Source of the DNA: Vulcanimicrobiota bacterium
GTDB taxonomy: Bacteria > Vulcanimicrobiota > Vulcanimicrobiia > Vulcanimicrobiales > Vulcanimicrobiaceae
DNA length: 64,000 nucleotides
Assembly: GCA_003140215.1 (NCBI GenBank)
Contig: PLJL01000004.1
Span: forward strand, 2,080,192-2,144,191
Direction: 5' to 3'
The first letter of the stretch is position 1. Each line of letters starts with the position of its first letter. Positions 55,747 to 64,000 of this stretch are shown here, one piece after another. A program made the translations under genes and the position numbers. The notes under the pieces were generated by a model. That model had not been told where the DNA came from. It did not search any database and saw only the letters and a program-made list of their open reading frames with translations.

Positions 55747-56400
55747 TTGCATCGTTCCATCCTCACCGGGTTTTTCGTTTGCATCCTGTCGGCTGGTGTG
55801 CCGGCGATCGCAAGCGCGACGGAGCCCGGCGAACAGGGTGCTCCGGCCGTCGCGACGACGTCCGTGACGAGCACCGAGGCCGCGGCGCCTACCGACGGCG
55901 CCGATCTCGTCATGTGGAATGTCGCCCCCCCGGCCGCTGACGAAGCGCCGGCCCCCGGCGCGACCACGGCGAAGCACCGCCTATTGCGCCTCGTCCACGT
56001 CCAGAAGCTGGCCAGCGGAATCGCGGCCCGCGGCGTGGCGATGGCCTCCACCCTCACCCGCAATGCGATGAAGTTCCTGGGGGTCCGGTACGTCTTCGGC
56101 GGCACGTCGGTCTACGGCTTCGACTGCTCGGGCTACGTCCAGCACGTCTTCGCCCTCGCCGGGGTCCAGCTGCCGCGCATGGCCGACTCACAATACTACG
56201 CCGGCAAGAGTTTCTCGGGCCAGCCTAGGGCCGGCGACCTGGTGTTCTTCCACACCTACGCCCCCGGCGTCTCGCACGTCGGCATCTCGCTGGGCGACGA
56301 CAAGTTCGTCCACGCGTCGAGCCGCGGCGTGCGGGTCTCCAGCCTTCACGATTCGTACTGGGCCCCGCGCTACGTCGGCGCCAAGCGCTTCGTCCAGTAA
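55747..56400 (+). CDS. NlpC/P60 peptidoglycan hydrolase under riboswitch control
   Basis: 217 residues starting at TTG, chosen because AAGGAG ends six bases upstream; GTG at 55729 would overlap the riboswitch. A signal peptide (1-24) is followed by a low-complexity linker and a C-terminal NlpC/P60 domain with Cys127 (FDCSGYV), His177 (SHVGISLG) and His189 (FVHASS) as catalytic residues. It cuts wall peptides outside the membrane. Its position downstream of cdaA-cdaR-glmM and a c-di-AMP riboswitch links c-di-AMP to wall turnover. Confidence 0.94.
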   Translation: MHRSILTGFFVCILSAGVPAIASATEPGEQGAPAVATTSVTSTEAAAPTDGADLVMWNVAPPAADEAPAPGATTAKHRLLRLVHVQKLASGIAARGVAMASTLTRNAMKFLGVRYVFGGTSVYGFDCSGYVQHVFALAGVQLPRMADSQYYAGKSFSGQPRAGDLVFFHTYAPGVSHVGISLGDDKFVHASSRGVRVSSLHDSYWAPRYVGAKRFVQ

Positions 56401-56418
56401 CGTCGAACCCTCGTCGCG

Positions 56419-56817
56419 GTGAACAGCGGCGAGACCTCGGATCTCGAGCAGCGAGCGGCCAATGCGTACATCGTGTGGCCGCTCGCGGTGCTCGAACTGT
56501 TTCGTGAGACGGCGGGCGCGACGGCGTGGTCGCGGCTGCACGCGCGCCAGGCATTCGTGTACGGGATAGCTGCGACGCTCGGGTATCTCGTGCTGCTCGC
56601 GATCCCGCTGCTGTTGATCGTGGCGATCCCACCGCTCGGCGGCTCCACCGCCGCGGTCGTGTGGATCTACGCGCTGGGGCTGTTGGCGGATCTGGTCGGC
56701 GCGTTGGTCGTGCTCGGCCTCTCGCTGTCGTACCGCGAGCGCGCGCTCAAAGGCGAGCTGTTCGCGATCCCCTGCGTCAGCCCGATCGCCGACCGGCTCT
56801 TCCGGCTCGAGCGCTGA
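56419..56817 (+). CDS. Small membrane protein (DUF4870/Tic20-like)
   Basis: 132 residues from GTG with two to three hydrophobic helices (one weak near 15-30, then ~48-70 and ~78-103). The arrangement, HARQAFVYGI before the first helix and a cytoplasmic tail, fits the DUF4870 family. The function is unknown. Confidence 0.75.
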   Translation: MNSGETSDLEQRAANAYIVWPLAVLELFRETAGATAWSRLHARQAFVYGIAATLGYLVLLAIPLLLIVAIPPLGGSTAAVVWIYALGLLADLVGALVVLGLSLSYRERALKGELFAIPCVSPIADRLFRLER

Positions 56818-56872
56818 CGGCGGGCGCGGCGAGGGAACCCGGGCCACGGCGCGAATTCTCGCGGCGCACCGT

Positions 56873-56944
56873 TGGGGCGTCGCCAAGTGGTAAGGCAGCG
56901 GGCTTTGAATCCGCCATTCGTTGGTTCGAATCCAGCCGCCCCAG
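56873..56944 (+). tRNA. tRNA-Gln (TTG)
   Basis: Acceptor TGGGGCG pairs with CGCCCCA; anticodon loop CTTTGAA gives TTG; T-arm TGGTTCGAATCCA. CCA is not encoded. Palindromic repeats begin two bases after its end. Confidence 0.95.
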
Positions 56945-56945
56945 T

Positions 56946-57126
56946 AGTCTCGTCTCGCTGACGCTCGTCGAGACCGGCATGACCCGCGTACACGCGGGTC
57001 AGCCTTACTCGATGGTGCCGATGGGCACGCTGGTCGTCTCGCTGACGCTCGTCGAGACCGGCATGAAGTCTCGTCTCGCTGACGCTCGTCGAGACCGGCA
57101 TGACCCGCGTACACGCGGGTCAGCCT
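56946..57126 (+). repeat. Palindromic repeat array after tRNA-Gln
   Basis: A 60-bp block occurs at 56946-57005 and again, identical, at 57067-57126. Inside it is a 32-bp unit (GTCTCG ... CGAGAC hairpin) present three times, at 56951-56982, 57035-57066 and 57072-57103, and a second hairpin ACCCGCGT-AC-ACGCGGGT present twice. The 61 bp between the blocks holds the middle copy. No reading frame of known function covers it. Confidence 0.88.
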
Positions 57127-57176
57127 CACCCGCGGGGCGGCGCAGGAACGGTCTCGGCCTTGCGCAAGTCGAGCGC

Positions 57177-58193
57177 ATGTCGACGCGCGCGCTTCGCCGC
57201 CTGGTCTCGGTCGCGTTGCTTTCGGGCCTCTGCGCGAGCCCGTTTGTGCTCGGCGTGCCTCGCGCCGCGCTCGCGGCGGACGACGCTACCGACGGCTACA
57301 CGCGGGGGCAGGCACTGTTCCACGAGCGCAAGTTTCGCGAGGCGATCGTGGCGCTCGACCCATACATCGCCGCGCACCCGCGTGACGCGCGGGCGCTCGT
57401 CCTGCGCGGCGACGCGAAGGCGGACCTCAACGAGAACGAGGCGGCACTCAAAGACTACAACACGGCGATCGGGATCGCGCCCGAATACCAGTACGCGTAC
57501 GTGACGCGCTGCGAGACGCGGCTGCAGCTCGACGACGTCACGGGCGCGTTGGCAGACTGCAACGAGGCCGTGCGCCTCGATGCGAGCGACGCGCTCGCCC
57601 GCGAGGACCGCGGAGACGTCCACTTCGACAGGGAAGCGTATGCGCTGGCGCTCGACGACTACGACAAGGCGATCGAGCTCGGACGCAGCAGCGCCTACGT
57701 TTTTGCGGCGCGCTGCGATGCCGAACGACTCGTCGGCAAGCGCGACCGGGCCCGCGCGGATTGCGAGAAGGCGCTCTCGATCGACCCGAAGAGCCGGCGC
57801 GGGCTCTGGGCACGCGGCCGGCTCGGAATCGTCGAGACTCGTTACACCGACGGGATCGCCGACCTCAACGCGTACATTGCGCAGAACCCCAAGGCGTCGG
57901 ACACGGCGTACTACTTCCGCGGTTTGGCCTACAACCGTATCAGCAGCTTCCGCAATGCGCTCGATGATCTCACGGTCTACGTCGAGCGGCAGGAGAAGGA
58001 GTCGGCGAAGCCCGATCCCGACGGCTACCGAGAGCGCGCGGTCGCGCGCTACGGTATCGGCGACAAGCCTGGTGCGCTCGCCGACCTGGATTTGGCGCTC
58101 AAGGGATACCGCAAGGACGGCAACAGCAGCGAGGTAGAGCACGTTACCGCGATGGTTAAGGCGATCGGCCTCGGTCGGCCGCCGTCGCCGTGA
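57177..58193 (+). CDS. Exported TPR-repeat protein
   Basis: 338 residues: signal peptide (1-35, ending RAALAAD) and about seven tetratricopeptide repeats (for example YTRGQALFHERKFREAIVAL and ALDDYDKAIELGRSSAYVF). TPR arrays are protein-binding scaffolds; the export signal places this one in the periplasm or on the outer membrane. The same frame is open back through the repeats and tRNA-Gln, but the signal peptide marks ATG 57177 as the start. Confidence 0.87.
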   Translation: MSTRALRRLVSVALLSGLCASPFVLGVPRAALAADDATDGYTRGQALFHERKFREAIVALDPYIAAHPRDARALVLRGDAKADLNENEAALKDYNTAIGIAPEYQYAYVTRCETRLQLDDVTGALADCNEAVRLDASDALAREDRGDVHFDREAYALALDDYDKAIELGRSSAYVFAARCDAERLVGKRDRARADCEKALSIDPKSRRGLWARGRLGIVETRYTDGIADLNAYIAQNPKASDTAYYFRGLAYNRISSFRNALDDLTVYVERQEKESAKPDPDGYRERAVARYGIGDKPGALADLDLALKGYRKDGNSSEVEHVTAMVKAIGLGRPPSP

Positions 58194-58194
58194 C

Positions 58195-58539
58195 GTGAGC
58201 GCCGACGGCCTGGCGACCGTGCTCGACGCGTTCGCGCGCCGGGATCTCGACGCCGCTGCGGCGTGCTTTGCCGCCGGCGCGACGTACCGTGAGGCGCGTC
58301 GGGAACCCATAGTCGGGCGAGCGGCGATCGCGGCGCACTTCGCACGTTTCGCCGCCGCGGCGCCGGCTTGGCGTTTCGACGCCGAAGACGTAATCGGCGG
58401 CGGCGATCGCGCGTGCGTGGTCTATCGGTTCTCGACGCCCGGAGGCGCGGGGGGGCCGTGGCGCGAACGCGCCGGGTGCGCGGTCGTTCAGCTGGACGAG
58501 CGCGGAGAGATCTTGGAATGGCGGGAGTACGAGGCATGA
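58195..58539 (+). CDS. NTF2/SnoaL-like small protein
   Basis: 114 residues from GTG with the NTF2-like cone-fold pattern (LDAFARRDLDAAAACFA, GRAAIAAHFARFAAAAPAW, VVQLDERGEILEWREYE). Members are small binding proteins or enzymes; no catalytic residues can be named. It lies 1 bp after the TPR gene, and its TGA overlaps the ATG of the STAS gene (ATGA). Confidence 0.82.
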   Translation: MSADGLATVLDAFARRDLDAAAACFAAGATYREARREPIVGRAAIAAHFARFAAAAPAWRFDAEDVIGGGDRACVVYRFSTPGGAGGPWRERAGCAVVQLDERGEILEWREYEA

Positions 58540-58925
58540 ACGTCAACGGCGCGGCGAGCCAGAACCACGAAGATCTGTCGATCCACGTCCACGTCGTGGA
58601 CGAGATGCAAGTGTTCGAGCTGACCGGATCGCTCGACATCGCAACCTCCCCGACCGTGCGCGCGGCGCTTTCGAGCGCATCCGAGCGGGGCAGCCATCGC
58701 CTCATCGTCGACCTGACGCGCGTGGACTTTCTCGACTCGACCGGGCTGGGTGCGCTCATCGGCGGGCAGCGCCGGGCCAAGGAGTTCGACGGCGAACTGC
58801 GCCTGGTGGCGAAGGAAGGTCAGATCTTGCGCTTACTGCGCATCACCGGCCTGCTCAAAGTCTTCGCGGTCTACCCGACGCTCGACGACGCGGTCGCGGA
58901 CGGCGTGCGCGTAGGCGATTTGTAG
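58536..58925 (+). CDS. STAS-domain anti-sigma factor antagonist
   Basis: 129 residues with the complete STAS fold: VFELTGSLDIATSPTVR, VDLTRVDFLDSTGLGALI with the phosphorylatable Ser, and LLRITGLLKVFAVYPTLDDA. Such proteins free a sigma factor by binding its anti-sigma kinase. The kinase is not in this window. Its 3' end overlaps that of glcF by 55 bp in the opposite direction. Confidence 0.94.
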   Translation: MNVNGAASQNHEDLSIHVHVVDEMQVFELTGSLDIATSPTVRAALSSASERGSHRLIVDLTRVDFLDSTGLGALIGGQRRAKEFDGELRLVAKEGQILRLLRITGLLKVFAVYPTLDDAVADGVRVGDL

Positions 58926-60250
58926 GCGCCCGCGCCGGCCGCGGCGCGCAGGCTCTCGTCGAGCAATTCGACGACGTGCTTGACCGCGATCTGCTTTGCG
59001 CCGGCCCGATCGAGGCCGCCGCGCATCTGTAGCGCACACCCCGGGTTTGCCGTGGCGACGATCTCCGGCTCGACCTCGAGAATCCGCTCGGTCTTGCGGC
59101 GCTGCAGACGCTGCGCCATCTCCGGCTCGGTCACGTTGTAGATCCCGGCCGAGCCGCAGCACAGCGACGACTCACCCATCTCGCGCACTTCGAGCCCGGG
59201 AATCTTCCCCAACAGGCGCCGCGGCGCGGCGGTAATGCGCTGCGCGTGCGCCAAATGGCACGCGTCCTGATACGTCACCACACCGTGCAGCGTTCCGAAC
59301 ATCCGGTCGGGTAACTCGAGCTCGTCGAGGTATTCGAGCACGTCGCGCACCCTCGTGGAGAACGCGCGCGCGCGGTCCTCCCATTGCGCGTCCTCGTGAA
59401 AGAGCTGGCCGTATTCCTTGAGCGCCGAGCCGCAGCCCGCAGCGTTGATCACGTACACGTCGGCGCCGCTACGCTCGAAGGCGGCGATGTTACGCTTGGC
59501 CAGCTCGCGACCCTGGGCCATCTCGCCGGCGTGAATCGTGATCGCGCCGCAGCACCCTTGATCGCGCGGTACGACGACATCGACGCCCGCGGCATTGAGC
59601 ACCCGGACCGTCGCCTCGTTCCACGTTGCAAACGCAACGTGCATGATGCAGCCCGCGTGCAAGAACGCCGTTGCCTTCGGAGCGGTGCGGGAGGCGAAGC
59701 GCTGATCGCGCGGGATGAAGAAGCGGTCGGAGATCCGCGGCGCCACCGCGTCCATGTCGGCCACGCCCAGCGCCCGCAGGATGCCGGCGCGGCGCATCAG
59801 CTCGCGCAACCCGCTGCGCTGATACAGCTTGAGACAGCGCGCGGCCCCCCGCATCAAGCGCATGCTGCCGAAGAGCTTGCCGATGAGCACGGCGCGGCGT
59901 AGGCGCGCCCACCAGGAGCGGTGGGGAGTCTGCGCTCGCACGATCTGGGTGCGGGCGGGTTCGAGGATCTTGCCGTACTCGACGCCGGACGGGCACACGG
60001 CCTCACACGCGCGGCAATCCAGACACTCCGACATCTGGTGGACGAATCCGGGGCTGAGCAGGTCGAGGCGCTGCTCGGCGACCGCCTTGATGAGGGCGAT
60101 CCGGCCACGCGGGCCCGAGGTCTCCACCAGCGTCTCGACATAGGTCGGACACGTCGGCAGGCACAGCCCGCAGCGCACGCAGCGGTCGAAGACGTCCGGC
60201 GGCGGCACGTCGGGCGCGGAGAACGTGCGTGGAGAAGCCTGCTCGATCAC
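58871..60250 (-). CDS. glcF: Glycolate oxidase iron-sulfur subunit-like protein
   Basis: About 459 residues. Two 4Fe-4S motifs (CVRCGLCLPTCPTY and CLDCRACEAVCPSGV) lead, followed by two CCG domains (QGCCGAITIHAG and SLCCGSAGIYN). This is the GlcF/LldE-like electron-transfer subunit. The flavin subunits GlcD and GlcE are not adjacent. GTG at 60250 leaves 35 bp to the divergent ilvD start; ATG at 60295 would overlap ilvD. It converges with the STAS gene with a 55-bp overlap. Confidence 0.92.
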   Translation of the reverse strand: MIEQASPRTFSAPDVPPPDVFDRCVRCGLCLPTCPTYVETLVETSGPRGRIALIKAVAEQRLDLLSPGFVHQMSECLDCRACEAVCPSGVEYGKILEPARTQIVRAQTPHRSWWARLRRAVLIGKLFGSMRLMRGAARCLKLYQRSGLRELMRRAGILRALGVADMDAVAPRISDRFFIPRDQRFASRTAPKATAFLHAGCIMHVAFATWNEATVRVLNAAGVDVVVPRDQGCCGAITIHAGEMAQGRELAKRNIAAFERSGADVYVINAAGCGSALKEYGQLFHEDAQWEDRARAFSTRVRDVLEYLDELELPDRMFGTLHGVVTYQDACHLAHAQRITAAPRRLLGKIPGLEVREMGESSLCCGSAGIYNVTEPEMAQRLQRRKTERILEVEPEIVATANPGCALQMRGGLDRAGAKQIAVKHVVELLDESLRAAAGAGAYKSPTRTPSATASSSVG

Positions 60251-60285
60251 GATGACCCGGGGTTCGCGAGCGCGAAGCTGAGCCC

Positions 60286-61980
60286 ATGCCCACACCCGAT
60301 CCGACGCGCGCGCGCAGCTCCGTCGTCGTCGACGGTCGCGATCGCGCCGCCGCCCGGTCGTTCTACCACGCCGTCGGCTTCAACGACGAGGATCTCTCCA
60401 AGCCGCTCGTTCTCATCGCCAACACGTGGACCGATGCGATGCCCTGCAACTTCGGTTTGCGCGCGCTCGCCGATCACGTGAAAGCCGGCGTGCGCGCCGC
60501 CGGCGGGACGCCGATGGAGTTCAACACGATCGCGATCTCCGACGGCATCACGATGGGGACCGAAGGGATGAAGGCCTCGCTGGTCTCGCGCGAGGTGATC
60601 GCCGACTCGATCGAGCTCGTCGCTCGCGGCTACGGATTCGACGCGATGATCGCGCTCGTCGCGTGCGACAAGACGATTCCGGCCGCCGGCATGGCGCTAC
60701 TGCGGCTCGACATCCCTGGACTCGCCCTCTACGGCGGCTCGATCGCCCCGGGCCGCTACAAGGATCGCGATCTCACCATCGGCGACGTCTTCGAAGCGAT
60801 CGGTGAACACGCCGCCGGGAAGATCGACGACGCGGAGCTGCGCGCGATCGAGTACGCGGCGTGCCCCGGAGCCGGAGCGTGCGGCGGACAGTTCACCGCC
60901 AACACGATGGCCACCGTGTTCGAGTTTCTCGGCCTCTCGATGGTCGGCAGCGCGAGTCCCGGCGCGACCGATCCGCGCAAGGAGAAGGAGGGGTATCGCG
61001 CCGGGGTTACCGTGATGGAGATGCTGCGCAGCGGCCTCACGCCGCGCAAGATCGCGACGCGTGCCGCCTTCGAAAACGCGATCGCGGCGGCAACCGGCAC
61101 CGGCGGATCGACCAACAGTGTCCTGCACCTCATGGCGATGGCGCGCGAAGCCGGCGTACCCTTGACGCTCGAAGACTTCGAACGCATCTCCGAGCGCACG
61201 CCGATCGTCGCCGACCTTCGTCCGGGCGGGAAATACGTCGCCCTCGACGTCGATCGGGCCGGCGGCATCCAGCTCATCGCACGCCGCATGGTCGAAGGTG
61301 GATTGGTCGACGGCAGCACCCTCACGCCGAGCGGCCGCGCGCTGCGCGACGAGGTCGCGGGCGCCGTCGAGACGCCGGGACAGCAGGTCATCGCACCGGC
61401 GGGTCATCCGTTCAAGAAAAAGGGCGGCCTGCGCATCCTGCGCGGCAACCTCGCACCGGACGGCGCGGTGGTGAAAGCGGCCGGGCACGAGCCGGCGCAG
61501 CTGACCGGCCGCGCGCGCGTCTTCGAGCGCGAAGAGGACGCGATGCACGCCATCGACGCCCGCGAGATCGTCGCCGGCGACATCGTCGTAATCCGCTACG
61601 AGGGCCCCAAGGGTGGACCGGGGATGCGCGAGATGCTCGGCGTCACCGCGGCGATCGTCGGTCAAGGCCTCGGCGATACGGTCTCGCTCGTGACCGACGG
61701 ACGCTTCAGCGGGGCGACGCGCGGGCTGATGATCGGGCACGTCGCACCCGAAGCCTTCGTCGGAGGCCCGATCGCCGTCGTGCGCGACGGCGACTCGATC
61801 ACCATCGACGTGGAGAACAGCCGGCTCACGGTCGCGCTGGGCGACGCGGAGATCGCCGAGCGCTTACGCGCGTGGCGCCCGCCCGCACCGCGCTACACCG
61901 GCGGCGTGTTCGCGAAGTACGCCGCCTTGGTCTCATCGGCGTCCGAAGGGGCGGTGACGCGGGTCTCCGAGCTATCGTGA
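60286..61980 (+). CDS. ilvD: Dihydroxy-acid dehydratase
   Basis: 564 residues. Branched-chain amino acid synthesis: dihydroxy-isovalerate to 2-oxo-isovalerate. The Fe-S ligands are in [17 protein letters not shown] and [26 protein letters not shown] and [13 protein letters not shown] are the ILVD signatures. It is followed after 22 bp by thrC, so the two amino-acid genes probably share a transcript. Confidence 0.97.
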   Translation: MPTPDPTRARSSVVVDGRDRAAARSFYHAVGFNDEDLSKPLVLIANTWTDAMPCNFGLRALADHVKAGVRAAGGTPMEFNTIAISDGITMGTEGMKASLVSREVIADSIELVARGYGFDAMIALVACDKTIPAAGMALLRLDIPGLALYGGSIAPGRYKDRDLTIGDVFEAIGEHAAGKIDDAELRAIEYAACPGAGACGGQFTANTMATVFEFLGLSMVGSASPGATDPRKEKEGYRAGVTVMEMLRSGLTPRKIATRAAFENAIAAATGTGGSTNSVLHLMAMAREAGVPLTLEDFERISERTPIVADLRPGGKYVALDVDRAGGIQLIARRMVEGGLVDGSTLTPSGRALRDEVAGAVETPGQQVIAPAGHPFKKKGGLRILRGNLAPDGAVVKAAGHEPAQLTGRARVFEREEDAMHAIDAREIVAGDIVVIRYEGPKGGPGMREMLGVTAAIVGQGLGDTVSLVTDGRFSGATRGLMIGHVAPEAFVGGPIAVVRDGDSITIDVENSRLTVALGDAEIAERLRAWRPPAPRYTGGVFAKYAALVSSASEGAVTRVSELS

Positions 61981-62002
61981 CCGCCGCATCGAGCGTTCGC
62001 CG

Positions 62003-63259
62003 ATGACGACGCTGCGCTGCAGCTCGTGCGATGCCGTCCCCGCGACGGGCGACGCGCTGGCGTGCGCGCAGTGCGGCGAGCTGCTCGCGTTCGTGCTGCA
62101 AACCGATCGCTTCGACGCCCACGAGGTCGAGGCCAACGCGCGGGTGCGCCGCGCCTCGCTCGAGCCCCGCGACCGCAGCGGCGTGTGGCGCTTTCGCGAG
62201 TTGCTCCCGCCGGTGGCTCCCGAAGCGATAACGACCCTGCGCGAAGGCGACGTGCCGCTCATCGATGCGCCGCGTGGAGCCGCCTACGCCGGAGTCGACG
62301 GCCTCGCATACCTCCATCTGGGCGTGAACCCGACCGCCTCGTTCAAGGACGCCGGGATGACGGTCGCGATCTCGCACGCGCGGGAGCGCGGGGCGCGCGT
62401 CGCGGTCTGCGCGAGTACCGGAAATACCGCCGCATCGATGGCGGCCTACGCCGCCCGGGCCGGGATGGCGGCGGTCGTGATCGCGCCGGTCGAAGCGATC
62501 AGCGCTGCCAAGGTCGCCCAGACGCTCGACTACGGCGCGCATGTCGTGGGCGTAGCGGGCGACTTCGACGATGCGTTGCGCGCGGTGCGGGCGCTCGATC
62601 CGGCTACGATCGCCGTCGTCAACAGCGTGAACCCGTACCGCATCGAAGGGCAGAAGACCGCGGCGCTGGTGTTGCTCGAACTGCGCGGGTGGATCGCACC
62701 CGACTGGGTCGTTCTCCCCGGCGGGAATCTCGGCAACGCCAGCGCCTTGGGCAAAGGCTTTCGCGAAGCGCGCGCGATCGGCTTGACGCTGCGGACGCCG
62801 CGCCTCGCGGTCGTGCAAGCGGCCGGGGCGGCACCGTTCGCGCGGGCCTGGCGCAACGACGCGGAGCTCGTTCCCGTTCGCGCCGAAACCGACGCGACCG
62901 CGATCCGCATCGGCGCCCCGGCTTCGTGGAAGAAAGCGCGCGCCGAGGTCCGGGCCTCGGGCGGAACGGTGCTCGACGTGAGCGATGCGGAGATCGCCGA
63001 AGCGCGGGCGGTGATCGGTCGCGACGGCGTCGGGTGCGAACCGGCCTCCGCGGCGTCGCTGGCCGGATTGCGGCGGCTCGTCGCCGACGGCAGCGTCGCG
63101 CGCGACGCCGACGTCGTTTGCGTGCTGACCGGGCACGTCCTCAAGGACACGGCATACGCCGCGCGCTATCACGCCTCCGCCGCGTCGCACGCCAACGCTA
63201 TCGTGCGCGGCGTCGAGCTGGGCGAGTATCTGGAAGCCCTCCTGCTCACCCACGCGTGA
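62003..63259 (+). CDS. thrC: Threonine synthase
   Basis: 418 residues, PLP-dependent. An N-terminal zinc ribbon (CSSCDAV ... CAQCG) precedes the PLP-fold with the Schiff-base Lys in NPTASFKDAGM and the phosphate loop GGNLGNASALG. CASTGNTAAS binds substrate. It makes threonine from O-phosphohomoserine, supplied by the kinase gene that follows with a GTGA overlap. Confidence 0.96.
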   Translation: MTTLRCSSCDAVPATGDALACAQCGELLAFVLQTDRFDAHEVEANARVRRASLEPRDRSGVWRFRELLPPVAPEAITTLREGDVPLIDAPRGAAYAGVDGLAYLHLGVNPTASFKDAGMTVAISHARERGARVAVCASTGNTAASMAAYAARAGMAAVVIAPVEAISAAKVAQTLDYGAHVVGVAGDFDDALRAVRALDPATIAVVNSVNPYRIEGQKTAALVLLELRGWIAPDWVVLPGGNLGNASALGKGFREARAIGLTLRTPRLAVVQAAGAAPFARAWRNDAELVPVRAETDATAIRIGAPASWKKARAEVRASGGTVLDVSDAEIAEARAVIGRDGVGCEPASAASLAGLRRLVADGSVARDADVVCVLTGHVLKDTAYAARYHASAASHANAIVRGVELGEYLEALLLTHA

Positions 63260-64000
63260 GCGGTCCACGTATGCGGGAGTTGGTCGTCTCGGCGCCGGCT
63301 TCGAGCGCCAACCTCGGCGCGGGGTTCGATGCCGTCGCGCTCGCGCTGGAGCTGCGCATGACGGCGCGCGTGCGCGTCGGTGGCGGCGCCGCTGCACCGG
63401 CGTGGACGTACTCCGGGGCGCGCGCGCCGACCCACGACGGGCTGCGCCGCTGCATCGAGCGCGCGATCGCCCGCATCGCGCCGGACGCCCGGCTGTCGGC
63501 GGTCGCGCTCGACAACGCGATTCCGCTGGGCGCCGGGCTGGGCAGCAGCGCCGCGGCAGGCGCGCTCGGCGTCGCGATCGGGGCGCGTTTGGCCGCCGCC
63601 GCGCCCCCCGACGAACTGCTCGCACGCTGCGTCGCTGAGCTCGAAGGCCATCCCGACAACGCGCTGGCCGCCTGGTACGGCGGGGTCGTGATCGCTGCCC
63701 TGGGCGACGACGGTTTGACGTCGGCTCGTTTCGCGCCGCCGGCGGCGCACGCCGTGATCGTGGTTCCGGACATCGCGCTCAGCACCGCGCAGGCGCGTGC
63801 GTTGATACCGCAAACCTACGCTCGCGCCGCCGCCGTGCACAACGTGCAGCGCGCCGCGCTGCTGGGCGCAGCACTCGCCTCCGGGCGGCTGGACCTGCTG
63901 CGGGCCGCCGCGCGCGACCAATTGCATCAGCCGTATCGGGCGGCGGCGATCCCGGGCCTGGCCGAGATCCTCGAGCTCGACCACGAGGCGATCCTCACGG
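63256..64000 (+). CDS. thrB: Homoserine kinase, cut by the window end
   Basis: 248 codons are visible and the frame is still open at the end. GTG at 63256 overlaps the thrC stop (GTGA); ATG at 63271 is an alternative. The GHMP-kinase motifs are clear: VSAPASSANLGAGFDAVALA near the N-terminus, the ATP loop PLGAGLGSSAAAG, and GHPDNALAAWYGG. It phosphorylates homoserine for ThrC. About 50-60 residues are missing beyond the window. Confidence 0.93.
   Translation, partial: MSGPRMRELVVSAPASSANLGAGFDAVALALELRMTARVRVGGGAAAPAWTYSGARAPTHDGLRRCIERAIARIAPDARLSAVALDNAIPLGAGLGSSAAAGALGVAIGARLAAAAPPDELLARCVAELEGHPDNALAAWYGGVVIAALGDDGLTSARFAPPAAHAVIVVPDIALSTAQARALIPQTYARAAAVHNVQRAALLGAALASGRLDLLRAAARDQLHQPYRAAAIPGLAEILELDHEAILT

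Noticed and set aside
56946..57126. CRISPR-like array
   Set aside because: Only two to three copies, palindromic units, no regular spacers and no cas genes.
56526..57176. Upstream extension of the TPR protein frame
   Set aside because: It passes through tRNA-Gln and the palindromic repeats; the signal peptide starts at 57177.

Overview
The window is a GC-rich, densely packed bacterial chromosome segment. It holds about 55 protein genes, eight tRNA genes, one SRP RNA gene and one riboswitch. There is no phage, insertion sequence or CRISPR array. A secretin and several lipobox proteins point to a two-membrane cell envelope. The cdaA-cdaR-glmM operon and a c-di-AMP (ydaO-type) riboswitch are features more often met in Firmicutes, Actinobacteria and related Terrabacteria. 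Together with the short-spaced high-GC gene style this suggests an uncultured diderm Terrabacteria lineage such as Eremiobacterota (WPS-2). That placement is inference; no 16S rRNA gene is present.

Layout. 1-12.7 kb is metabolic: an exported unknown, an EgtB-like iron enzyme with an aldehyde dehydrogenase, a multicopper oxidase fused to a ZIP metal transporter, DeoC, a CoA-transferase joined to an SsuABC/NMT1-type importer, a 7TM diguanylate cyclase and HPPD. 12.7-29 kb is envelope and secretion: an orphan secretin with an extra C-terminal domain, a TetR-like regulator, two small exported proteins, an operon of two lipoproteins plus a 1521-residue subtilase/sedolisin-like protein, an HTH/TPR regulator and an exported M3 peptidase. 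29-33.4 kb carries the SRP RNA, a DUF4446 protein, an M23 peptidase, YggT, LepA and RdgB. 33.4-38.5 kb is tRNA-rich (Lys, Lys, His, Arg, Pro, Leu, Gly) with an O-antigen ligase-like protein, a frameshifted HNH gene, a DnaQ-like exonuclease, an exported FAH-fold protein and tandem hairpin repeats. 38.5-41.7 kb is tig-clpP-clpX.

41.7-50 kb holds small conserved proteins, a large protein of Ig-like repeats with a membrane partner, a Crp-type regulator, a GAF-GGDEF protein and PriA. 50-56.4 kb has an exported PT-rich lipoprotein, rpsT, rsgA and the c-di-AMP module: cdaA, cdaR, glmM, then a c-di-AMP riboswitch in front of an NlpC/P60 wall hydrolase. 56.4-64 kb has tRNA-Gln with a second set of palindromic repeats, a TPR protein, an NTF2-like and a STAS protein, GlcF, IlvD, threonine synthase and a homoserine kinase cut by the window end.

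How it fits together. Both c-di-GMP (two GGDEF proteins) and c-di-AMP are made here, and the c-di-AMP synthase lies next to its own riboswitch-controlled wall hydrolase. Recognisable promoters follow a TTGnCG, 17-bp spacer, TAnnnT pattern (SRP RNA, tRNA-Gly/tig, rpsT). At least two transcripts (rpsT, the PEBP gene) appear leaderless. Three genes (the ABC ATPase, the 7TM-GGDEF protein, priA) have no ATG, GTG or TTG in front of their first conserved residues.
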